From Phycisphaeraceae bacterium (GTDB lineage Bacteria > Planctomycetota > Phycisphaerae > Phycisphaerales > Phycisphaeraceae), in assembly GCA_040222855.1 (NCBI GenBank), contig JAVKCD010000025.1:248001-312000 (forward strand): 64,000 nt of DNA, in the 5' to 3' direction. Shown here piece by piece: positions 42,392 to 53,300 of this stretch (positions are counted from its first letter, which is position 1; each line of letters begins with the position of its first letter). The notes beneath the pieces were generated by a model. That model worked only from the letters and a program-made list of their open reading frames with translations. It was not told the origin of the DNA and ran no database searches. The position numbers were made by a program, and so were the translations under genes.

Positions 42392-43156
42392 ATGAATCGA
42401 GTTGATCTGAATCGAATGGTCTGGACTACAGGGCTCGCAGCGACCCTCATGGCCGGTACGGCCGCCCACGCGGTCGTCCTCAACGAAGTCCGTCACGATG
42501 ACCCAGGCGGTGATACCGAAGAGTACGTCGAGTTGTTCGGAACGCCCGGCGCATCACTTGACGGTCTTACCTTCGTCGTGATTGGGGACGATTCAAGCGC
42601 TTCCAAGAGTGGCATCATCGAGTCGATCGTCTCGCTCGATGGACAGACCCTTGGTGCAAACGGGCTTTTCCTGATCGCGAGCGACGTGCTGGCTCAGGAA
42701 TCAGGTTTTGACCCCTACCTCGCCAGCGGGCCCGTCGATCTCACCACCGACGACCTGGTCCTCGAGAACGGCGACAACGTCACATATCTGCTCGTCAGCG
42801 GTTTCACCGGTACACTAGGCGATGACCTCGATGCCGTTGATGAACTAACCGAGCCTACGCTCGACTTTAAGCCCTGGTCCTCCATCCTCGACGCCGTCTC
42901 ACTCTTCGATGGTGATAACCTCGGCGATTTCGGTAGTTCGGAAATCAACTACGGCCCAGGCGAAGGCTTCGTCACCCTTGGCCCCACGGGTACCTTCCCG
43001 CCCGCTCACATCTTCCGCCTTCCTGGTGGCGGCGCGTGGCAGATCGGTGAGTTCTCCGGTGCCGTGCTCGATACCCCTGGTGCCCCCAACGTCCCCGCGC
43101 CGGCATCGGCAGCGATGATCGCACTCGGCGGGCTGGTAGCGTTCCGACGACGCTGA
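42392..43156 (+). CDS. secreted lamin-tail-like protein with PEP-CTERM-type tail
   Basis: This 254-residue protein has a signal peptide (residues ~8-28, WTTGLAATLMAGTAAHA). The mature part opens with VVLNEVRHDDPGGDTEEYVE, then LFGTPGASLDGLTFVVIGDD, a pattern of bacterial lamin-tail/LTD domains. The C-terminus VPAPASAAMIALGGLVAFRR is a variant sorting signal with PAPA instead of PEP, common in planctomycetes. GAGGAG lies six bases upstream of the ATG at 42392. It is a single gene closed by a terminator. Its role is unknown; it may be a surface or adhesion protein. Confidence 0.85.
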   Translation: MNRVDLNRMVWTTGLAATLMAGTAAHAVVLNEVRHDDPGGDTEEYVELFGTPGASLDGLTFVVIGDDSSASKSGIIESIVSLDGQTLGANGLFLIASDVLAQESGFDPYLASGPVDLTTDDLVLENGDNVTYLLVSGFTGTLGDDLDAVDELTEPTLDFKPWSSILDAVSLFDGDNLGDFGSSEINYGPGEGFVTLGPTGTFPPAHIFRLPGGGAWQIGEFSGAVLDTPGAPNVPAPASAAMIALGGLVAFRRR

Positions 43157-43184
43157 ATAGAGAGCCTGATACGACATCTTCTCA

Positions 43185-43219
43185 AGCCGACCGCACCTCC
43201 GTGGCGTGGTCGGCTTTTT
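43185..43219 (+). terminator. Rho-independent terminator
   Basis: AGCCGACC pairs with GGTCGGCT, with further imperfect pairing inward, followed by TTTT. It lies 28 bases after the PEP-CTERM-like gene. Confidence 0.75.
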
Positions 43220-43389
43220 CACGGTCATTCGGCTTATAGGCCACGATCATTCGGCGAAGTTTTATAGCGATGTCCGCATGAGAACTTACGATTATTCCGA
43301 ATGTCATGAATTACGCTAAGTTTCCCAGTGACCAGAGGCTAACAGCAGCTGTTGTGACCTTGAAGTTCTTTACTTCAAGCTGAGTTTGT

Positions 43390-43527
43390 TGACCTGCAAC
43401 CCGGAACCTGATCCAGGGGAAGTGAGAGATCTGGGATGATTCCGACCAGGGTTTTCGAAGGAGCCTTGGCCATGAAGAAGTCTCGGTTTACGGACGAGCA
43501 GATCTCGATCGCGTTACACCACGCCTA
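43390..43527 (+). mobile_element. remnant of an IS3-family element (left end and start of orfA)
   Basis: This stretch is closely similar to the left end of the element at 58768. It begins with the same TGACCTGCAACCCGGAAC terminal repeat, keeps the leader GAGATCTGGGATGATTCC, and reads MKKSRFTDEQIS before a TAG stop. The rest of the element is absent. It lies within the 1.2-kb gene-free stretch 43157-44343. Confidence 0.9.
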
Positions 43528-43634
43528 GGACAGCAAGCGGTTGGATGTTTCTCCAAGTGGCAGACGCTTAGCTGGTCATGGCTTCGATGATCCAGTGCAC
43601 CATCCGTTTCTGCTGATGGGTCAGCCGATGCCAG

Positions 43635-43662
43635 ACTGCGACCAACTGCGACCAACTGCGAC
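43635..43662 (+). repeat. short tandem repeat
   Basis: The ten-base unit ACTGCGACCA is present 2.8 times in tandem within non-coding DNA between the IS remnant and the tRNA fragment. Confidence 0.8.
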
Positions 43663-43749
43663 ACCGAAGGCACTGACTGATTCACTACAGGCGAGTCAGT
43701 ACTTACCTGTAAATCTCTGTTGATAAGTAACTTGCAAAAGATCTCCTCA

Positions 43750-43794
43750 GGACTGTCGATCCGAAGGTTGCGGGTTCGAGTCCCGTCACCCTCG
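43750..43794 (+). pseudogene. truncated tRNA-Asp (3' part only)
   Basis: Forty-five bases identical to 30357-30401 of tRNA-Asp, from the anticodon stem to the discriminator base. The 5' acceptor strand and D arm are missing, so it cannot form a tRNA. Confidence 0.92.
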
Positions 43795-44160
43795 CTTAAG
43801 TATCTGTTTCTACTGGGTTTAAGAAATGCGAGAGCGCCGGACCAGATGTCCGGTGCTTGACTGTGTTTATGACGTTTTTGGGGTGGGCAGCGCGGATATT
43901 GAATTCGTTAGCCTGCGCCGATACTGACTGATTCACTGACTGTGATCCGATGGTCAAATGGCCTGATTGGGACAAATCCAACATCGCCAAGGCCAGTCCA
44001 AAACTGCCCTTAAGTCAGCACCACCTCAGCCTCCCTGGCTTAATGATCTCCTCTGGACAATGACGCTGCCGAGTCATGAACCTGTTCTTCCTGTAGTAGG
44101 TGAAAGACTTTATCCGGGATTCAGGACGGACTCGCTTGCAGGGGGCAGGTCATTGCAGAG
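43750..44160 (+). repeat. long direct repeat, copy 2
   Basis: The first 58 bases are identical to copy 1 (30357-30414); the remainder is diverged but alignable through about 44160. The terminator-like hairpin survives (AGCGCCGGAC with GTCCGGTGCT) but its T-tract is lost. A stop and a four-base length difference break the reading frame seen in copy 1. Confidence 0.85.
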
Positions 44161-44343
44161 CACAACAATCTTCTGGACCCTCGCTATAGGCCAAGATTTA
44201 GTCGCATGGCCTCCATAGCGAGTCCTTATGCATGACTCATGATAAATTTCCGCAAAAATAGTCTTTGTGCGAGCCGCATTAGCCAGTATGTTGCAAGGTA
44301 GAAAGTTGTTGGGGAGCGACTCAAGCTAAAGCTTTAGGTGAAC

Positions 44344-47300
44344 ATGGATAGAAGGCTGAAGGGAAAACAGCGTCGGTATGCTGGCCTAGAGGCATTTAGA
44401 GAGGCATACTCTGTCGATGACGGCCCGTGTCACCCCCGTGTCCCTTTCACCGGGCCCGTCCCCAACCAAAGAGGAGTCGAACGGCTCGAAGAGCGCATCC
44501 TGCTGAGCGGTTCAGCTTGGCTGGTGGATGATCAGGACGCTGGCGTCGCGGCGGTGGTTCAACGAGCCATCTTTTACAACAACTCGACGCACGATAGTTT
44601 TGATGCCCAAGCCGGTATTAGCGACGTCCCCGCGATTGCTGTGGATAAGCAGGTGCTGCTCCCCGGGGGCAGCGCCGGTTTTAACCATATCACCAGCTAC
44701 GACGCGGGCATCAATGGTGTGATTCTTGACATCTCCAGCCTTGCTGATCCCTTGAACCTTTCTGGTGAGGATTTTAGCTTTCGTCAGGGCAACAGTGACG
44801 ATGTCACGATCTGGGGCGATGCGCCTGAACCGTTCGAGATTCTTGTTCGGCCTGGCGCCGGGTCTAGTGGCACCGATCGTGTGCATCTTGTTTGGCAGGG
44901 CAATAATCATGACGGCACCGTCGATCCCCATGAAGCCGTCAGTGGGGCATGGCTCGAAGTACGTGTTCTCGCCAATGAAACCACCGGTCTTCAGTCTGAG
45001 GACGTTTTCTACATCGGCAACACACCGGGCGAGAGCGGCGACAGCACGAATTCTTTAACGGTCGATGCCACCGATGAGCTTGCCGCTCGGAGCAACACGT
45101 CCTCGTCGGCTGACGTGACGAACCCTTATGACTTCGATCGTGATGGAGTCGTGGGCCCCGACGATGAACTCATCAGTCGGACTCACCAGACCACCTTCTT
45201 GGATCGTCTGAATCTGATCACGCCAGAGCCTGTTGTTGCACAGGCCGTCTCGATCGCCATCGGTGACTGGTTTGTTCTCTCGGGGACCCAGTATGTTCTC
45301 GCTGGTGCGGGTGACACCGATGCCGTGCTCAGATTGTCTGATGCAAGTGTGACGTTTACCGATCTGCCCGATGATTTTGGTGTCGCTGGCATCGGATCGC
45401 TCGATCTGAGCCTTGGGAGCATCACGGGCTATGACGACAACGGTGATGGTCAGATCGACGGCTTCTCATTCTCCGGTTCTTTCACGCTAGGCGATATCAG
45501 CCTGGGTCTCGGCGGAGCACCACTACTCACACTCAACCAGCTAACGCTTGGTGTCGACGGTTTTACCTTCCGTCCGGAAGCCTCGGGCGATGCGATTCAG
45601 ACTGGTGCAATCACCTTCGATACCGCGGGGTTGAGTCTGCTTCCCGGCGGGCTTTCAGGTGTCCTGCCTGATCTCGATGCCTCAGCAGACGGCGACAGCA
45701 TCCCCATTCCCAACGTTGGCTCCATCGACATCGCCACCGGAGCTTTTACCCTCGATATTGCCATTCCCTCGGGTATCGGCAGCTACCTCATGCTTGGTGG
45801 CTACGTTCCGCTCGAGTTGACGCGCATCCAGGGCCAACACACGCCGGGCGACCAGGGTGCAATCAGCTTCACGCTCACTGGTGTACCGAGACCGCAGTTG
45901 CTGGTCGACCGTCTCTCATCGCTGCTTGGGGTTTCGGCCAGCCTGACGATAGGTCTTGAGGTCTACGATGTAGGCAACGATTCCTTCGTGCCCGTGAGTT
46001 CCGATGCGCCCTTGAGCTTTGGGCTGGTCTTTGCAGACGGCACGCTGAGTCTTGCCGATACCCCGCCCGTCCGACTCGCCCTTGGAGATATCAATGTCCC
46101 CCTACCAGCGGGTGCGGGAACGCTGGAGCTTCAGGGACATCTGACTCTCGGGGGCTTCAGCAGTGATGGCATCCCTCAGCCGATGCCCGCCGCACTTGGT
46201 TCTCCACTCGCGGGTGAGCAGGTCTTCCTTGAACTCACTGCCGTCTCGTCTTCGAGCCTCGGCAGTGTCACAGGGGCGCTCGCCGTTGGCGGGGTCTGGT
46301 CGATTGCTAATGGAATCTTCGCAGCCGACCTCTCTGGTCAGGCGACGCTGGAAGCCTCGGATCTAGCGATCTTTGGCGTGACGGGGTCCGGTACGGTTCG
46401 ACTCAACTTCGGATGGCCGCTGCTTCTCGACGGCAATCAACTCGAGTACACCGGCGATTTCGAGATCACCTCGATCCAGGCAGAACGTTTTATTGTTTCC
46501 GTTCCCAACATCGCGACGTTGACGGTCGAGAGCCTGACCTACCTACCCAGCCCCGGGCCTGACGGTCTCATTGCCACGGCGACCGGCTTCACGCTTGAGT
46601 TCGAGGGTCTGCTCGACCAGCTCGATGCAACTGCTGCGATCGACACCATCAATCTCTACGACGAGGACGGCGATGGGTTGAGCATCGAATCCTTTGAGCT
46701 ATTTGGGGGATCGTTGGTGATCGGGCCGTGGCATACGAGTGTTAACGGCACCACGGTCTTCGACTCGGGCAGCATGACGCTGACTCTGGATCGTCTGAGC
46801 AACAGAGGGGGTCTGGTTGCTGGCGAGATCGTTCTCTCTGCCGACGATGTCACGCTCTTCCCCAGCGGCCCGCTCGCGGTTGCCGTGACCGACGACAACC
46901 CGGTCGATGACACAGCGGCTTTTGAGGCTACCCTCGACACCAGCACCGGTGCTCTGGATATCGCGGCCAAGCAGGTCTCGGCTCAGCTCGCAGGTGTTGT
47001 CAGCCTCTCGGCCCCAGCGATAGGGAACGTACCGGCCATCGCCTTCCGACTGGATCGCCAAGCCGAGTCCGATGATGTGCTGATCGACTTCGGGCCTATC
47101 ACCGGCACCCTTCCGGCTCTTGAAGCCAATGACACCACGCCGACCGCCATCGTCAGTGGTCTTGCCATCCGCTACAGCGGCGGCGTTGAGCTCAGCTCCT
47201 TGGCTCTTTCTCTGCCCAGCAACTGGCAGAAGCAGCTCGGTGTCACCCTCGTCCCGGTCACCCTGAGCGGCCTGGCCGTCACCTTCGAGACGCTCGGTGA

Positions 47301-50300
47301 TGGAACGATCGATCTCGGCACTTTCCGGCTCGACACCACCATCGTGATCAACACCGTTTCACTCGAACAGCAACTTGGTAGCGTCCTCGGAACAATCCCT
47401 ACCGTTTCTGTACAGAGCTACGACAGCGATGGCCATCTCAGGGATCTCTCCGCTGGCGGAACCCTCGATGCCACGCTTCTTGTCGATGGGACCGACATCA
47501 CACTCACGAATGTTCCAGGGCTCGTTCTCGGGCTCGAAGACTTCGTGATCGAACTGCCCTTCGGCCAGACTCTTGACCTGGATGGCTCCCTGATTCTTCC
47601 CGCGCTGGACGGGCAGGGCGGTTTGGTTGCTTTGCCAGCGTTACTGATGCCCGCCAGTCTGCAGGGTGATGATCCTGTGCCGCGTGCCGTGCTCTCGCTC
47701 AGCGCAGTCGCAGACACGGCCCAGGGCACCCTCGGCGCAGAAATCGTCGTTGGTACATCAATCAGTCGCAGTTCCGTGATCGACTCGTGGATCTTCAGCT
47801 TCAGTGGTGAGGTCACCCTCTCCGGCGACCTCTCGTTCATTGGCGGGAGCACTTCGGGCAGCACCACAGCAGATTTCTTCTGGGTCCTCTTCTCTGGGGG
47901 CGGTTCCACCGGGGGCCCGACAATCTCCGGTGGCCCGCCGGAGATCCTTGGCGTGCTCTTCGATCAGCTCTTCTTCGAGATCGACGACCTCGCTCGACTC
48001 CGTATCCCCAGTGCCGCCATCGATTTCTCCGGCACAACCCTTCCTGTGGTGGCGACTGCCGATGGTGCGACCCTGGAGTTCTTGGTTGATGGCCTCGAAG
48101 GTGTCTCGGGTTCTGTCGACAACATCACGCTGTATGACGATCTCGGAAGCGATGGCCAGATTGACGGTTTCTCCTTCACCAACCTCACGCTCGCTAACGT
48201 CGGAGACCTCACCTTCGGTCCTCAGTTTGACGGCACGAGCCTTTTTCAGCTCACAGACGCATCTCTCCAGATTCCAGAGATCACCTACCGGTCGAGCTCG
48301 CTGACCTCGGGTCTCCCGGATATCACCTTCACAGCGGCATCGACCGCGCTCAACCTCCCGAACGTTGCGGTCAATGCGGCTGGCCTTGCCATCGCTCTGC
48401 GACTCGATGAAAGGACTTTGGAGGCCACGGCTTCCTCACTGTCGGTCGGGGTCGGACCCTCGTTCGAGGGCGGGGCTTCCATCTTCGACCTTCAGCTGCT
48501 TAACCCGATCCTCACGTTGGACGACGACCCGCTCACCGACCTTCTCGCGATCAACGCAGCCTCCCTCGCCTTCGGCCCTGATGCTGGCCCGCTTGGTGGG
48601 CTTCTCTTCGCCATCAATCCCACCACCGAGAACCTCAATCAGGCTGTCCGCCTGAACGTACTCGACGAGCCATCCGGCCCAGAACTCCGAGTTGGTTTAG
48701 GCGAGTTAAGCCTCACCACTCAGGGCAACGGCGAGGGCATTCTCTCCACCCTTGGGCTTGGAGGGATCCTGCCTCTGGATATCGATACCGCCAGCCTTGG
48801 CTTTACCGCCACGACACCAGACGGCTACACAGATATCTCAGCTTTTGATGTGCGTATTGAAGGGGCGTTCGACTTCTCGGTATTTGGCGATCTCCCCTTT
48901 ACTCCGACTGTCTCCATCGGGCAGACCCCTCTCGCCGATGCACCTGCCACAACCGTCGCCAACGATCTTGGTCAGAACCGATTTGGCTTCGATGTGGCCT
49001 TCGATTTCACCGGGACCAACGCTTTACCGGTCATCCCGATTGTTCAGGACCTTGTCATCGGCCTTTCTGGCCTGGAGTTGGGAGGTTTCGAGTTTGAGGG
49101 AGAACTCAAGCTCGCCGGTTACCGGGTCGATGATCAGGGCAATATCAACTTGCTCGGCTATGGCGTCAACGCCTCCGACCAGCCGGTACTGTACGACCTT
49201 GGAGAGGACGCCAACCCCAATCAGGGCGGAAACCAGAATGCCGACCAAGTTCTTGGTTCTCTCGAAGTAACAAGTGATAACCCCGGCGGTTCCGCCTCTG
49301 GAGTCGACTTCAGCTTCAACGGCATTGCTGCTGAACTCTCCGGTTCGATCATCGAGCAGGGGGGGAGCTCCCAGCTCAGCCTAGCTGGGGGGGTGCAGCT
49401 CAACGGGACTGTCGGGTTCGGCAACTTTCTTGTCCTCGACAGCCTGGCGCTTAACGGCTTCCTGGAACTATCTCTCGCCAATGATTTGTCTGGCGGTTCG
49501 TTTGATCTCGGACTGCTGTCAGTCAGTACCAACGGCTTAACCCTCGGGCTCGGGGAATACTTCGAGGCCACTGCTGGCGGGACCGGTGAAGAACCTCTCC
49601 TCCTTAACTTCTCGAACAATCCCGAGACCCCGTTGATCGAGGGGTTGTCGGTCCGCCTCGCTTCTCCGGCCATCGGCCTCTACGGCACCCTCGATGGCCT
49701 GGATATCTTCGCCGGGGCACTCCCGGACTTCAGCCTTCTGTCTGCTGTGACGATCGGTGTCGAGGAGGGGTCGGTGCTAGACACCTTGCAGGACTGGTTC
49801 CTGCCGATGCAGACCAACGAGATCAGCCTGGAGTTTCTCGCTGGCTTCTTCGAGACCAGTGAAGCCGATAGCAGCGACGGTCCGCCGGTCACGGGTATCG
49901 CCGACCCAGCTGCCATCAAGCTGCTGACCGATGGCTCCATCGGACTGCCCGGTTTCTTAGGTGACGCACTTGATGACGTTGGTCTCGAGGCCAGCATTGC
50001 CTATGCGGGCGTCGGCTTCGACATCGCCAAACTCACCGAACTCGGAGAGATCCTTCTGACCTGGGCTGGCGAGCTAGGCGGGCAGACGTTTGAGGCGTTC
50101 ATCAACGGATCGAGTGCAGAGGTCATCCAGGCCGCCTTTGCCTCGGCCCTCCAACAGGCTCAGAGCCAAGGGCTGCCCTTTGGCATCCTCGAACTCGGCG
50201 AGGTCGTGAATCTTGACGATCTCAACGGGCTCGGCCTATCCATTGGGCTTGAGCTAGGTGACGGATTCGCCGCCAGCGGGGCGATCACCGTTGGGCGAGC

Positions 50301-53300
50301 CAATGCGAACGGACAGGCCGATTCGGACATCGACGATATCTACTACTTGGCTATCTCCGGTGCTCTACGCATCTCCAGCTACGGTGGTGGGGGCACGATC
50401 GTCCTGACAACCGCCGGGCCGATCGCCGCCACCGTCGACTTTGGCGTCCCGATCCCACTCGGCCCCACCACGCTGACACTCGGTGGCGGAGGCACGATCG
50501 TCTTTGGCCAAGACCTCCTCCAGAACGTGGATACCTCGCAACCGACCATCAACCCCGCCGATATTCCGTCACCCGCCGACTGGGACCTGACCGACATCGG
50601 GACTATCGAGGGCATCCTCGAGCAGCTGTGGAATGGAACGGGGATTGACCCGGTCTGGTCGCTGCCGTCCACGCTCGCCATCCGTGGCGAGTTGACCAGC
50701 CTGGCCGTGCTCGGGCTCGTCTCGGTCAACGGGGAGTTTGCCGCCTCGCTGCCGTCACTGGAACAACTCCAGGGTGGTCAGGGGCTTTCGTTCCTTGGCA
50801 CGGGCGATCTGCGGGCGATCGGCCTGCCCTTCGCCACGGCTGGTGTCTTGCTCGACGCACGCGATCCCCTCAACCCGACCATCAGCCTTGGCGTTGCTGT
50901 CCCACCCGCCGACAACCCCCTGGCCTTCCTGTTCCCGGGTCGTGCAGACCTTGCCGGAACACTCAGAACCGAGGGCATGGTTGAAGCCTGGTTTATCGGA
51001 CTTAGAACCATTCTCGATGGGGCACTCGCTGGTGCTAACGCCGGGCTCTCCGAGCTGATGAATCAGATCGCTCAAACGGTTGATGCTGATCGTCTCGCTG
51101 GCCGAGACAACGATCTGATTCAGCAGCTCACGCTACCGATCAACACCCCAGTCTCAGGAACTGGCCTTACGTCCGCGCTCGTCAGCCTGTTGTCGGGTCT
51201 CTCGGGACCCGCTCCCGTGTTCATCGACGCTCAGACACCAGACAGCCCCTGGACGTCCGCCAGTCTGGCCGTGGCAGCTTTTTGGCGTGAAGCACAGCAG
51301 ACGATCACCACGCAGCAGGAGTTTGCCAACGTCATCGGCGATGCCCTGGCCGGAGTTTTTGCCGGGGCCGTGGACAGCGGGGATCAGGCCCTGATTGACG
51401 CCTATCAGGCGTTTAACCCCTCCCTTGTGCTTAGGGGTGCACTCCAGCCCTCGCTCCTCGGGTTTCCGATCGGTGACCCGTCTGATGAAGTCGATCTCGT
51501 CATCAACAAGAACCAGATCACGCTCGACCTGGAAACCACAAATGTTCTCCAGCGACTCAACGCGATTTTTGCCACTTCGGGCCTTACCGACCGTCTGCAG
51601 ATCGGCTTCACCGCTCAGCTGCCGGGCAGCCTTATCGACGTCCTGATCAACCCCGACGCCACTGAATCACAGATCGCCGAAGCCTTTGGTGACGCGCTAA
51701 ACCCCTTCACCGGATGGGAAGCACGCCTCGCTGGGACCATCGGCATGCTTGGCTTCGACCTCGCACGCGTCAGCGGCGTCGTCTTCGGAACCCAGGAAAC
51801 GGACATCAACGGGCAGGCCATTGGCGGGACGCTCTTTGCAGAGGGTGTCTACAACTTTGGTTACCCCGATGGATTCGACTACGCCGGTGACAACACCGAA
51901 CTCCCCTCAGGCCAGGAAGACAAGATCCCTGTCTACCTCCAGAGTAACTACGACAACATGACGGCCTTTGGCGGGCTGCTCCTCACCGGGGAGTTGCTCA
52001 TCCCCGATCTCCTCCGTGATCCCGCGATGGTCATCGCTTCACTTGTGAGCCTGACTTCAGACGCGGGCAGCGACCTGGCAGGCCCATGGAGCCAGGTGAA
52101 CGGCCTGGCAGGTCTCGACCTCTCGAACTTCGACGACATCATCGCCACCGGTGCCAGCGGGATCGAAGTTGTCTCCATCCTCGCCGACTACCTCACAGGT
52201 GTCGTCGAACTCTTAACCGATGAAGCTCCTCTCGGGACCCTGCAGCTCTATGCACCTAGCCCGGCCACACTTGTCGATCAATACCTCGACTACGTTATCC
52301 CCGCGGTCGTCGGTCCGCTCGATGGGTCTGGCGAAGTCATTCTTGTCGACCGCTTCCCGGGGATCGATCCGCTGGGCAACCCTGCTTTCGAGCCCGCATC
52401 GCCGGATGACGGGATGCCCGGGCTGCTGTTCGCCGATCTCAACGACAACGCCTTCTTCGATCGACCTATCGATCTGCTGATCCAGAACGGCATCATCTGG
52501 GCCGACACGATCCCCTTCGGATCAGGCACCGGCGACCTGCTCTTCGGATCCGGAGACGTTCAGGTCTCATCGAGCACGATCGCCAACGTCATGCGATACC
52601 GACTTGGCGACGTGGCTCAGGACTTAGGCACGGGTGTTCTAGACCCCGCCCCATCAAGCGATTTTGATCCGGCCTCTTCGCTCGGCTTCATCGACCTTAA
52701 CCGGGATGGGGCCCTCGACTGGTCCGCTGACCCGACCACCGGCGTGGTCACCTTCCTCGAACCGATTATCGACAACGCCTCGGGCATCGAGCTGGTCGGT
52801 ATCGCCTTCCTACCGGGCCTCGTGCTCTTCCGAGACGAACAGGCCCTGCTGCCCGGACAGAGCACCGACGGCTATACCCCGCCTACCAGTTCGTCTACTG
52901 GCGACCTGCTGATTGGTCTCAACGAGGGGTACGCCGACACCAACGCCAACGGCCGATTCGATCTCGGTGTCGATGTTCTCTACGACCTCAACGGTAACGG
53001 TCTGCCCGATGGTGAACTCTTCGTCGACTCCGATCTCAACGGCCGCTACACCAGGCCCGAACCCTTCCAGGACGCTAATGGCAACGGTATCCGTGATGTG
53101 TCTCAGAGCCTTACCGAGAGCTACACCGACCTCAACGGCAACGGCATCTACGACTTGGGTGATCAGATCATCGACCTTGGCAATGGAATGTACGACCTAC
53201 CGGCATCACCGGTCTTCACCTTCGACGCCGTGTCATCCCAGGCACAAACACTGCTGGCCTCGGCATATCTCGATGGATTTGCCGACCTGACGCTGCTTGG

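Noticed and set aside
43359-43379. Inverted repeat CTTGAAG-N7-CTTCAAG just before the IS remnant
   Set aside because: Arms are only seven bases with no T-tract and no gene close enough upstream; it may be chance.
43157-44343. Short open frames in the 1.2-kb gap (for example 43541-43723 and 43967-44218)
   Set aside because: The stretch is made of IS debris, a tandem repeat and the second tRNA-linked repeat; no frame has homology or a start signal.
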